Made by a program: the position numbers and the translations under genes
The notes under the pieces: model-generated
The model's input: only the letters and a program-made list of their open reading frames with translations
Databases searched by the model: none
Told to the model about the DNA's origin: nothing
In this document: piece after piece, positions 8,442-19,600 of the stretch
Position numbering within the stretch: position 1 is the first letter of the stretch
Layout of the letters: every line of letters starts with the position of its first letter
Assembly (NCBI GenBank): GCA_009801015.1
Contig: VHZZ01000057.1
Location: 282,185 to 304,062 of the forward strand
Direction of reading: 5' to 3'
From: Silene noctiflora
Taxonomy: Eukaryota > Streptophyta > Magnoliopsida > Caryophyllales > Caryophyllaceae
DNA length: 21,878 nucleotides

Positions 8442-11197
8442 TTATGCCTCATCGCCATCCTCGACAAGTACCCTCTTGCAAGCTTCGTAGCACATAAAAG
8501 AAATCCCAGCGGCGGGAACTAACTTCAAGCAACTAGGGCCGAGACCTCTATATAATCCCTGGACGCCTTCCTTCTCGACAATGGACGCCAATGCATGAAG
8601 CACGTTTTTGTAGACCTCTCTATTACTCACAGCACCAGCTTGCATATGCTTTCTAGCCACCTCAAGGGGGAAGGTTGCACTACTAGAGATGGCTCCTGCT
8701 AAAGAGCCGATTAATAAGGTTTCTATATTGCCAATCTTTTCTTGCTTGAAGAATTTCCTGTATGCTTTTCGCAGTGTGTCGTAAGCAAAGTAGTTTGAGG
8801 CGGCATATGGAATTACTCCAATCACGCTTGGTCCGAGGCCTCTGTATAGCTCGCCGGGACCTTCTTCCCGGATTATTTTCACAAATGCGTCGACTATTCC
8901 GTTGTAGACACCCCTCTGCAATTTCTCACAAACAGGATCAACTAACTCCCCCAAAATAACATTAAATTCATTGCTGAAGAATGGCATAGAAACAAATTCA
9001 CCTGTATTGTTAACCGGGTCTTGACCAACTCGAGAGGGTATGTAAGAATGGTCGACGTGACTCCCGCACAGGCCCCAGCAATGAAAGAAGGGGAAATGGG
9101 GATTTTGGGTTGCTCTCCTGCCTTTGGTGACAGCTTCTTATTAACCGAGTCGTAAACAAACAGCTACATAGAGAAATCAAGTCCACATCAGTCGAGCATT
9201 CATGGTTTACAGAAAACACAGCCATAATGTGTAGGTAACATAGCTATTTTGGTAAGTCTGTACAACGTGCACTATGCATGTAACTATGCAAGTGTGCTTA
9301 CACCGTAGGGAGTATTCATCATACCATAATCACATTATAACAAAAACCATTGAAGGAAAAATTCAAACTCGTGATAAATGCATTCATTCAAGGTCTAACA
9401 ACAAACGAACTTGTGAATATTACTACCAGCTCATTCAAGCGTGTATAGCTGTCAAAACCCCAACTTAGATAAAACACATTATAGGGCTCCATAAAAGGTC
9501 TATGAGAAACGCAGCCACTTTGTTTGCTTCATTCTTACACTTGGCAGACATCAAAAAAGCTAAAAAGCAATCGCATAGTTCTTGTAGTAGACATACATGA
9601 CTATCTCACTATCATGCTAATGTTGTAAGCAAGCTACAATACATGAAATACCCTCGTACTAGGCTCATCGATTAAGTCAAACAAGGAATAGAGAAATTCC
9701 TGGATCTTTTACGTCCCAGAGATCTTGCATTTCAACATTGTTTTAGTCCTTCAGCACTCAGTACTCAGTAGTCAATCTTCAAGGAGATAGTTATGCAACT
9801 AATGGGAAACAAAGGTAGTTTTACAGAATATCAAGTGAATAATATAGTCTCGCACCTAATAATACTATGCTCCATTGGTCATTCGTAAAATAATTAGCTA
9901 AACGCACAGACGCAAGTTAAACAACAAAAAATTCACCACAACTCTATCATAAAGACATAAATTCTACTACCACTGAATCAAAACCACTTGGACAATAATA
10001 AATATTACTCCTCCGACACTTGGCAGAGTATTTACATAAAATGACTACTTTGATCATAGAGTAGCACGTCACAGTAAAAATCCCCTGTCCTCATTTGCAA
10101 CAAGTTAGAAAACAGCACTCACGAATTGTCACGACTGCTACAGAAGAACTGGGCAAGTATGACCAGAGAAACCTCCAAACCAAGAAGATTTAGTTAAAAG
10201 TTATACTTTTAGTTATCTATAGACAGAAGGGTAATCTTTCACGTAGCTCTAAAGCTATTTCCAGAAGAAAACACAAGCACTCAACAAAAACAGGTCAAAA
10301 GTTGGGACTTTGGATTAAACAAATACAACTGAATCCATTATCAATAGATATCAGACAGCAACAACAACCACCTACCATATAAAATGCAAAGAAAGCCGAT
10401 TTTTTTGCATATAATGCAACACCATACACCTGGCATTAGTATATCATTTAATAAAACCCCGATACAACCAAATAACCGAATCAAAGCTTTTGAAACTGAT
10501 AGCAACATTGCCCCAGGACGCTCGAAGGTAAGGGTGGTGGGATAATCAAAATTGCATCAAGAATTACGTCGGATGACCACAAAACACGACGGAAAATAAG
10601 AAAATATATCATAATCCAGAACCAAAGAATAAGAATAGCGAATTTTTGATAGTGAGTTTATACCTCAATAGCCTTACTAGGAGCAACCCGAATGACATTA
10701 ATAAAATTCCCACGAAACAAACCATTCCAACCATCAGTCTTCATAATATCATGAAACACATCAGTAGCAGAATGCCCACTACTACCAACCATCAAATGTG
10801 TCCTAATTGTCTCCAACGGAGCGACAGCCGTCCTCGAAACTGCCCCCGCTACCGCCCCACTAATCAATCTCCTTAGTGAAGGATTACCAACCTTAATCCT
10901 CAATTTCAATCCCTTCTTTTTCTTCTTCGCCTCGGCCTCCGCCTTTTCCTCCTCCTCCCCTCCTACAATAGAATTTACATACTTTAGATATAAATCCATG
11001 TATGGAACCTTGAAACCATTACTTTCCTCGGAATTTGAAGGGCACATATTAGTACTAGTATTTTGCCCTATACTTGCAAATAAACCACCATGTGGAGGGT
11101 AATTTAGGGTTTTTATTTGTAACCCTAAATTGGAATTTGTTAATACCACATTTTCATTGTTCCCATATGAAATTTGCTGCTTTTTTACAAAACCCAT
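8442..11197 (-). CDS. BT1: BRITTLE-1 adenine nucleotide transporter, mitochondrial carrier family (389 aa, 3 coding exons)
   Basis: Coding exons, in gene order, are 11197-10664, 9163-9002 and 8915-8442 (534, 162 and 474 nt). All joins have GT-AG and are in phase 0. The protein has three mitochondrial-carrier repeats with the signature P-x-[DE]-x-x-[KR]: PLETIR (127-132), PLELVK (221-226) and PLEVAR (315-320). It ends CYEACKRVLVEDGDEA. The core segments NPSLRRLISGAVAGAVSRT and GNIETLLIGSLAGA, and the length near 390, match dicot BT1/SHS1 proteins. Known members move adenine nucleotides (AMP, ADP, ATP) across the plastid envelope and are reported also in mitochondria. The N-terminal 110 residues are low-conservation with a charged EEEEKAEAEAKKKKKG run, and could serve targeting. 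Dicot BT1 is a nucleotide carrier and not the cereal-endosperm ADP-glucose type; I infer the former here. The gene looks intact. Confidence 0.93.
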
Positions 11198-11360
11198 TAA
11201 TCAAATTATCAATTTTGTTGAAAAGATTCAAACTTTTTTTCGGAAATTGGGTTTTGAACAACTGGGTGATTCTTTGATTGGTGGAATAATAGCTTAAATT
11301 AAGTTTTTATAATAATGGTATGAATCAGGGGAGGAATAGGAGAAGGAAAAGGGTTTAATG

Positions 11361-11405
11361 GTGTCTCTCTCTCTCTCTCTTCAACTGCTTGAGGAAGAGA
11401 GAGAC
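11361..11405 (-). promoter_or_regulatory. GA/CT microsatellite and perfect hairpin in the BT1 5' leader
   Basis: The plus strand carries a (TC)8 run at 11364-11380. Its end, TCTCTCTCTTC-type (11372-11382), is the exact reverse complement of GAAGAGAGAGA at 11394-11404, with an 11-base loop between. In the BT1 mRNA this would form an 11-bp stem about 165-205 bases before the start codon. The leader is otherwise pyrimidine-rich, as is usual for plant 5' UTRs. Confidence 0.6.
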
Positions 11406-11443
11406 AGTAAAAGGAGAGAGTTGGGATTAGGTTGTCTTCGTAA

Positions 11444-11450
11444 ATTTATA
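11444..11450 (-). promoter_or_regulatory. Candidate TATA box of BT1
   Basis: The minus strand reads GGTTATAAATTTACG, containing TATAAAT. About 30 bases downstream is a C/A-rich start region (near 11415-11420) followed by the pyrimidine-rich leader. Distance and order fit a plant core promoter with a leader of about 220 bases. No transcript evidence is available. Confidence 0.45.
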
Positions 11451-11777
11451 ACCGTTCTAGGTTTTTACTTACAAAGTTACAAGTTACAACTACGGCTCTT
11501 CAAAAACTTGACCGGCTAGTCTCGGCTCCGGGGTCCACAATATAATGGATTCACTGTTCAATACATACGGTATTGTCCAAACTCAGAAAAACCTCCTTTT
11601 AGCCCATTTGGTTTGATCCAAACCCACAAAAAAAAAGGATCTAATGGTTTCCGGTTCGGGTCCCCACCTATCTGGTCTGGTTTTCGGATTTGGGTTATGG
11701 AGCTATGGTCCCTGGGTTCTTCTGATTTCGAACAGGTGACCGCCCCTAGTTTTGAGTTAAAATTGTTACAATTTCAC

Positions 11778-11831
11778 ACAAAGTGACACTTTAATGTGTA
11801 TTTGACAAAGTGACACTTTAATGTGTATTTG
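11778..11831. repeat. Perfect 27-bp tandem duplication upstream of BT1
   Basis: The unit ACAAAGTGACACTTTAATGT plus GTATTTG is present twice with no difference (11778-11804 and 11805-11831). It lies about 330 bases upstream of the candidate TATA box. Identity of the two copies suggests recent duplication. Confidence 0.9.
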
Positions 11832-12499
11832 GAGCTGATTAATGGTCATTTTGGGAGCTGGAAGAGTTTGAACCCGTGTTTGTGTTGTTAAGGAAGCTCG
11901 GGAAGTTACATTTGATGATTATGGTATGAGAGTTGTTAAGGGATTTTGATAAGACGCTCGAGTGAAGGAGAGTAGTTGCTGCAAAGTACTCAATTCAATT
12001 TAGCCACGTGTTAGGTCGATGGAATAGAGTTGGTAACTTGGAATCTTGAAGAAACAACGAGGTATACAACAGACTGAAATATTCATAAAAGTTGATCGAA
12101 TCGACCCAGCCAGATGGATCGAATTGTTATCTAAACATATCAAAACTTCCAACATTTATTCATCGAAAATTGTCACATTATTCAAACATGTCCGAATTAG
12201 AAAGTAGAGAACAATTTTAAATAGCAGCGCCAAGCCGCCAATTCATTACATGCCACCTTTTTTACAGCACCCTCGATCATACGCCATAACCTTGTGGTGG
12301 GAAATAGAAGATGATGCAGCTACGCAAGGTGGCTAACTAGTCAATTATGTGAAGGTGGAAGCTACAAATTGCTTCGTCTTTCCTGTTTTCCAAGGATCAT
12401 GAATTTTCACAAAACCTAATTTTAAATCTCAGAAAACTATTTCAATTCGACTTTCAATACAAAAAAAATGTAAGCAAACTTAGATTATCTATTCTCAAG
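11832..12499. other. Intergenic DNA between BT1 and the foldback element
   Basis: No gene or recognisable repeat. Part of it may be distal BT1 promoter DNA. Only short chance frames are present. Confidence 0.4.
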
Positions 12500-12932
12500 T
12501 TCTAGCAACGAGTTTATAACGAGCCAAGCTGAGCACGAGCGTTGCGTTGCTCGACTTTTACTCATATAGCAAAACTCGGGTTCAAGTTCGCCCGAACTTT
12601 AAAAAATTGAGCTTATTATCAAACTAGCGAGCTTAAAGTCTAGCCTAAGTTGAACTTGAGCCTATATATATTAGTTAAATTTTGAATAGCAGGATTTGAA
12701 AATTATATATAAAAATATTTGACAAATAAATGATACTCCATTTGATATGGTGATAGACTGATACGAAGACATAATTAAGATAAAATATTTTTTTATAGAA
12801 TAAGAGCAAGATATAATCTAATCACACAAGTTTGACTGCTTGAGTTAATCACACAAGTTCGACTGCTCGTGAGTTTTTTAGTCGAGCCGGCGTTAGCTCG
12901 GTTTGACAAGTTCTCGAACCGAGTTCGAGCTG
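12500..12932. mobile_element. Foldback-type element with CGAGC-rich ends, about 430 bp
   Basis: The left end (about 12500-12600) carries ACGAGCCAAGCTGAGCACGA and CGAACTTTA. The right end (about 12860-12932) carries inverted matches such as GTCGAGCCGGCGTTAGCTCG and GAACCGAGTTCGAGC. The AT-rich middle has a near-perfect 27-bp tandem duplication (12819-12845 and 12846-12873, TAATCACACAAGTTTGACTG type). There is no coding capacity. The family is not identified. The right end directly abuts the QUA3 exon fragment. Confidence 0.4.
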
Positions 12933-12951
12933 CTTGCAAATTGCCCCAACC

Positions 12952-13110
12952 AAATCTATTTACGGATCGCTCAAATGGGTGAATACAATGATTAGGGAGA
13001 GGATTTGGAAGAAAAAGAAGGATGTTATTAGGTCAAAAAGGTTTCCATTTTCTTGGGTGATTTTAGTTTCCCTTCTAAGTCAATTGACCATTTTTTCAGG
13101 CCATGCATGG
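12952..13110 (-). pseudogene. Broken partial copy of exon 1 of the QUA3-like gene
   Basis: The plus-strand stretch GGAAGAAAAAGAAGGATGTT (13006-13025), with its flanks, repeats the DNA that encodes the membrane anchor of the QUA3 gene at 19755-19860. Matches include AAATGGGTG, ATAC, GATTA, AGAGGATT, TTATTA, GTTTCCATTT and TTGGGTGATT in the same order. The clear match runs from 12952 to 13066, and a weaker one continues to about 13110, past where the start codon would be. Relative to the parent it lacks 3 bases in the membrane segment, has one extra base that shifts the frame, lacks about 12 bases of the Lys/Gln-rich head, and has no intact ATG. The rest of exon 1 and the other exons are absent nearby. 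It lies in the same orientation as QUA3, 560 bases beyond its stop codon. Confidence 0.75.
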
Positions 13111-13670
13111 GAAGTTGTCAAAGAGTAGTATTATCCCATGTCAGACAAGTTCGATGACGTTTAATCTGTGAAACCGTTAGCAGCAGGGGACAAATGAGTA
13201 ACCAAACCAGGTTCTCCAAGCACTGCATAATGAGTACTGACTTTGACGACACTACACCGATACGACATGTCCTCGAGTCACCGAGTCATGTATAAACGCC
13301 GTTAACAACTGCTGACATTCACATGTTCATTACTATGCATGCTCAATCCCAGGCTGAACCGTGAGCTTTCCAGTAGTTTCTACAACCTGCAGAGGAGCTG
13401 CCAAGGAGTACGATCTACCGCCTCATATCCACAAACCTAATCAAGCTCTTGTTGTCAAACTAAATGGCGATATGAGTAACCTACTAAATTTATAAACATA
13501 TGCACAGTGCTCTCCAGCTCCCAGCAAAATGAACAATCGGCTTTCGGGTTAAAAAAACAAATATAAATATATAATTAGACATACAAATCAACAAAATTTT
13601 ACACTAAGAATAGTGGCTATATGAGTATATCAATGTTTTACATTAGGAAGGAAAAGTTCCTAAATCTGTG
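13111..13670. other. 3' flank of the QUA3-like gene
   Basis: No separate gene. The part next to 13670 must be 3' UTR of the minus-strand QUA3 transcript. I could not place the polyadenylation site or find remains of further QUA3 exons here. Confidence 0.4.
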
Positions 13671-16600
13671 TTAATGATCTGCCTTCCACAAGGTTTTGGT
13701 TGCCACCAGAATTCTATCTCCCCCGTTTGAGTCAGACTCCTTTTCATGGATGGCGGTAGTCCACCTTACAGCACGAGCAACTCGACTCACTTTGTCGATG
13801 ATCTCTGGTTTATCCCTCACTACCACTGTCCCTTCTGGCCGTAATATTCGGTCCATTTCCACCATGACATCCACAAGGTTACATCTATAAGGGAGCAAAT
13901 TCTAATGTGAGCTTAATTTTGTTAACAAAGCTACTTAGGCCAATACTCTCTGGAAGTAATCGGAAACAAAGAAACATCTTGCTATTGAACAAGATAATTT
14001 TTTATGAAAACGAGATAATAACACACTTGCAGATGACCGCTGTCAACTAGGCGGGTAAATTGTTGACGAAACTCATTAACAGAAAAAACCTCCCCTGTGA
14101 CTCCCTTTATACCGAAAAAGAAACAATACAATAACGCAGAAAGCAGTAAAACAGAAGTAGGAGCATCAACTTGTCTAAATATTAATCACCAACACTACAT
14201 CGGCTTTTTTTTTAACATTACGTGGTAAGGAAGACTCCTCATATAAATGGTTTCAGATAATGATTCATGTTAATTGGCCCCAAATAATTAAAACAACAAA
14301 GCTTTATTGTTGAATTAATAAGGCAGGCCATGTTAGGCCAAAAGCCCCTGACCACTCTCGGGTCCAACACTCCCAACCAACCACAGATCAATGGGCCACG
14401 AGCCCACCGATATCGGAAGAAGGGTGGATAAGATGGGAAATCCTTTTTTCCAAGCTCCTGCTAGGCGCTAATGACCTTCAAGTCATGCATCTACTTCTTA
14501 AGCCACTAGACCACAAAAAATACAATTTTTCAACTGTGTCATGAAATCAATATAAAGGGCTTTGAGGAACAATCTGCTTGACAACACTGGCGAAGTAATA
14601 GCCTTAAATTCAACCCCAAGACTAATCCTAGCGTCTTGGGTGAAGAGAAAAGAAATCAAGTCAACATAAAGCTTATAGGTACCATTGTACCAATATGGGC
14701 ATATGGCCATGTTATTAAAGAACAAACAGCGGGAGGATGATCACCAGCTTAAATAAGCAAATTGACGCGCAAAGTGAAAGGCATAGAACATACCTATTCT
14801 CGCCTGAAGTAGAATCTTTTATAAGTGATTCAATACCAGTAACATGGAGAAAATCGTATGTCCGAGGATACGTTGAGAAAGGCTCGCACCTGTTCAAGCC
14901 AAACATGAAAACGTCAATTGACATTGAGGATGATATGTAACACAACATTCACCACAAATATTTTATAAGGACGAGGCAAGATTACAGCTAGGAATCCAAG
15001 TTTGCAAAGGTTTGAATAAAACTCCACACTTTGCTTTCATAAAGAACTATTATGACTGATCCAAAAGAATTTAGGGTAATGAATTCACTTTCAGGGCCCG
15101 AAGCTTGGAATGAGGGTAATTGCTACTAAGAAGATACACGCCAACGCAAGTTAAGGTGGTGAAGAGAGTAAGGGAACAATTACCTCATTTTGGGTAATGC
15201 TTATCTCTAGAAGGGGGAGGGGGGATAAAATATTAGTACTCGAGCAATTATTCCTTTCTCTTCCTTCCATTACTACTTCCACCACCACCACTACCAACTA
15301 ATTTTCTTATTTTAACCTCTATTATCGTAAAAACAATTAAATCCACTACAAGCAAGTCCCTTAGAGGTAAGCATATGGGTAGAAAGTTTGTGAACCTTTG
15401 AACAATATAATGTATTAAAAGAAATTATCTTTATTTTATGTTTTCATTAGTGAGCCATCTCGGTGGCACATTAGATAATTTAGATGATTCTTTTACAGAT
15501 TGAACAAAGCACAGTAGAGCAGGCTACATCTTCTCCAAGTGAAAAGATAAATTCCCACAGAAACACAGTATATGTTTGTCAGGATAAACAAGGTCGTATA
15601 TGGGCTTTAGACACATATTTTTGAAAGAAACGAGCAACTCATCATATAAATAAAACCTCAGTTGACCAAATACAAATATACTCCATAAGTATTAAACACT
15701 ACACTAGCACGGACAAGTTCATCGAAATCCTCAATAATTCAAATGATGCAATTTCACGTACAACTTTTATCTTCTCAACTAAAGATAGCGTACAACATTG
15801 CAACCCTGTGCACTTACACATTTTATCTATCTTGAAGAAGACAAGCAAACAACCCCTTTATATTACAAGCAGATGATAAATTTTTAAGTTTCTCTGGAAA
15901 AAATATTACAGATTTTGATAGGAGTGCCTTTAGAGACGGTGTCTGTTATAACAAGAGTCTTTACTTCTTGTTACAACAATGTATTTTAGATGACCTAACT
16001 TTCAATGGCATTGCTATTGGTAATAAACGGTAGTTTTTTCTTCCACAGTTTCACATGGAATACTAAAGCACGGTATTAGGCCACAAAACGCAACAACTAT
16101 AGAATCTACAGGAAGTCGGCAATATTAGCATGTAAAGTCACTGAGCGGACTCCTGACGTGGGTTTGAAACCCGTCAGCATCCAAATTCACAACTACATTT
16201 ACATTTGTGACTCTAGTCACCCCATTTTTTTACCAGAGTAATTTACACTTATCTCCGTATGTAATCTGTGGCTCTGTGCAGTGTGCAACTATAAAATCAC
16301 AAACACAATGACATGCAAAGGCTCTACTCGCATTAAATAGTTTATAAAGGCTGACTTACCAATCATGATAGACTCCTATCAATCCTCTATCAAAAATGAC
16401 ATCCAGAGTTGAAGGCCTATGAGGAGGAACAACATTCATAACCCACACCGGATCAGATGAAAGAGCTGCTGCAAACCCTCCAAAAAATGCATTCATATCC
16501 ATGATGTTGCGCACAGCTGGCGTCCCTAACTTTAACTTCAAGGAGTTCTTGTAATACACAATTCTCCGATCCCACCTCTTGGCATCAGCTTCAAACACAT

Positions 16601-19600
16601 CTAACCCACTATTAATTTGAGTGACACGGGGAGAAGCTTTTGTTAGCCTCTTTGGCCATTTTGGTATAGCACCAACGCTAATGTCACCTTTCACGTAGGA
16701 GGTTCTACTTACACATTTCGTCAGGTTAAAGTACCTGTGAAGGAAAATAGCATATATTACAAATTTTAGCTTACCGAGAATAAAACCAGACAAACACAGT
16801 GCATCAAAAACATTTGCAACTAAAAAAGTCAAGTTCTGAAAACATCACGCCTAGTTTTGCACTTTATCAATTCCATGAGCAAAAAAAAAGGCATCCAATT
16901 TTGAGCATCTATAACAACATTACCATAGTGTCTCAAAGGTTCGCGTAATGATGGGGTTAAGGGTCACATCTACAAAGCCTTGCCCTTGTGTTAACAAGAC
17001 AGATAGGCTGTTTTGAATGAGACCAATTATGAAAATTGCATATCGCTAGTCCACCACTACTACTACTAGTCTACTACTACTACTACTACACAATAGAAAG
17101 AAGCATAACTTGCTTTGCAAGTCATATTGCTTGTAAACCATACTCGTCCAGATTCAAAGAATAGTCGTAAATCTTTCTTTCCTTTGGAAATGGAAATAAA
17201 ATAAATGGCACAATGCCTCATAAGTCATACCATGCATAACTTGGATCATCAGACTCGTCGCACAACCCAACACCAAATTCGTTTTGATTAGGAAAGCATG
17301 CCTCCCCTGAAGGTTTTTTCCAGATGGCCGTGTTCCCATCAACAACAATCAGTTCATAACAGAGCGCGCTAGCGATTGCCTGAAGATCGGCCCATTCTTT
17401 GTCCTGTTTGGCCCACTGCACAGGAGGGCCAGAGATAACCAAATATCCTCCTGGGCGAAGCAAGCGATTCACTTCAATGAAATACGCTGCATCTGCCAAC
17501 CAGGTTCACCAAATTACATCAATGATAACAGAAGAGGAAAAATATATTTGACTAGAGTGAAATAAATAGTTATAAGGAACTAACTGTAGGCAGTAAATGG
17601 GATCAAACATCTTGAACAGTGCACCAGGTCAAACGAAAATGCGGGAAAAGGGAGTCTACGCGTGCCAAGCATGGCCACCATAGCTGGGACTCCTCTTTCT
17701 AAAGCAAATTGGATTTGAGATTTGTGCGAGTCTCTTGGAGCAAAAGAAAGTGTCATAATATTCTCTGAGAGAAGAAAACCCCCAAAACTAGCAACCTGTA
17801 TGAAGTAATTATTCCTCAGTATTACATCAAATCTGGGATAGTGACTAGAGAGGGAAGAAACTAAGCACCTTACCCCACATCCCATGTCAAGAGCCGTCCT
17901 CAAGACTCCACCTTTAATAGGAATATACTGTCCAAGTTTCTCTATATACTGTACAGCTCCATCGGGAAACATAGTGCCTCCACCAGGAAAAATGAAGTGT
18001 TGGCCTTCGATTTTCATCCATCCCTGATGGCCCTTCCTATCTGCAATCTTATTATATGGCATATTAGAGTGCCAAATCTGCAAAGCATTGAAAATTCAAC
18101 ACATTGTTACCCAGGGATTAAACATTTCCAACATTGCGAAATCAAAACTAGAGAGAATTGCCCATTTTAGACAATTTTCATTAAGATGATGAGCATAGAC
18201 AAAACTACAGAAGCTAGTACTGAACTTTGGGCCAATGTGATAATTCTAATATGCTGCCAGGTAATGCAGATTTAGGGTGTCACACAGTCATAGCAGCCAA
18301 TGCAATATTTTGTTTCATAAAAGGACGCACAAAAGTTCAAATGTTTGCACAAATCAACCTGATATATCCATCTAATTTGAAAAGCACTATAACATGTCTA
18401 TTATATCTGATTCAAGTTACTTGAGAATCCTGACAATTTATGCAAGGGTCACAGCATCAGAGAGTATTTTTTAATCAAATAGATATTAGAACTAGGCTAA
18501 TTTTATTATTTCCATGCGCATATTCAAGAACGTTAACAAGCTATAACCAGCCAATCAATTTACTACAGTGCATCCCAGATCTACAGCTAAACTGAAAAAA
18601 TAACCTCCAATTTCATACCCTCAGTAAGTTAGCTGCGGCAAATGAATCCAAAACCAATCACTCAACCAAACATCATCAACCTTCTTCCCTAAAACGCTCA
18701 CTCAGCCTCCAAGTTAAAATGCATGAAATCAGCAAATAATTAACAACACCCACATAATAATTTCGCTAACCAAAGTATTGGAGGCAAGACATACGCAACC
18801 TCACCTAATGATTAGAGTATTTTTATTACTCCCTCTGTCTCAAAAAAAAAACTATGCATCTTGCAAACACATCAAAACTAAAGCAACGCAAACCAAAAAC
18901 ACCTCCACATATAATACCACAAACACAATAATCACAACAAAGTACTGCTCCCACCCATTTACAACGATTTCACACAAGTTTTAGGAAATCTAACATCAAA
19001 ACAGCACAAACTGAACAACATCAAAAATCTCGATGGTCTTTGGGAATGCTTGGCCTTGCAGATGATGAAGTTCATGCCCAGTCTACTATACTCCACCAAT
19101 ATACTGCTCATACCCCCACGTAGTTATTTCGTTATGGTAGTGTTAGTTTGAGTTAAATAGTTCGCAGTTTCGTTTAATACACAGATTCTTATTTAAGACG
19201 GATGTAACAATAGCTCTGAGGTCCATAAAGTTACGTAGTTACATCTTTCTACTGTCGGCATAGTATAACTGAACAATTTAAGTTACAAGGTGCATTCCAC
19301 AAAAGGACCAAAATGATTAATAATACCCTACAATACCGTCTTACACTGTGAAACCGTCTTTCTACATACAAAGCACTGTTTGGCGTTTTAACCAATAACA
19401 GTACTGTCTCACACTATAAAACTGTCTTATTCTATAATTCGAGCAAAAAGATCAAACCTTGTGCAGACTAGTCGGCCATTGAACAGGAACCATGTATCCT
19501 TTCGGAGGCGGAATCAAACAAAGAGGTTCCTCTTTCGGATTCGGACAATGTCTTTCCCTATAAAAGTTCATAAATCTACTCAACGGACTATTCCTTTTAG

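Noticed and set aside
8442-8987. BT1 exon 3 beginning with MPFFSNEFNV as a separate 181-residue gene
   Set aside because: The first 24 residues are intron sequence. The acceptor at 8916 joins exon 2 in frame and restores the carrier repeat.
12934-13128. A 64-codon plus-strand frame that looks like a small membrane protein
   Set aside because: It is the antisense of the broken QUA3 exon 1 copy. The hydrophobic run comes from reading that DNA backwards.
17580-18083. A continuous 167-codon frame taken as one QUA3 exon
   Set aside because: It includes a 78-nt GT-AG intron. Removing it gives the conserved DMGCGVASFGG motif without a 26-residue insert, so it is treated as an intron.
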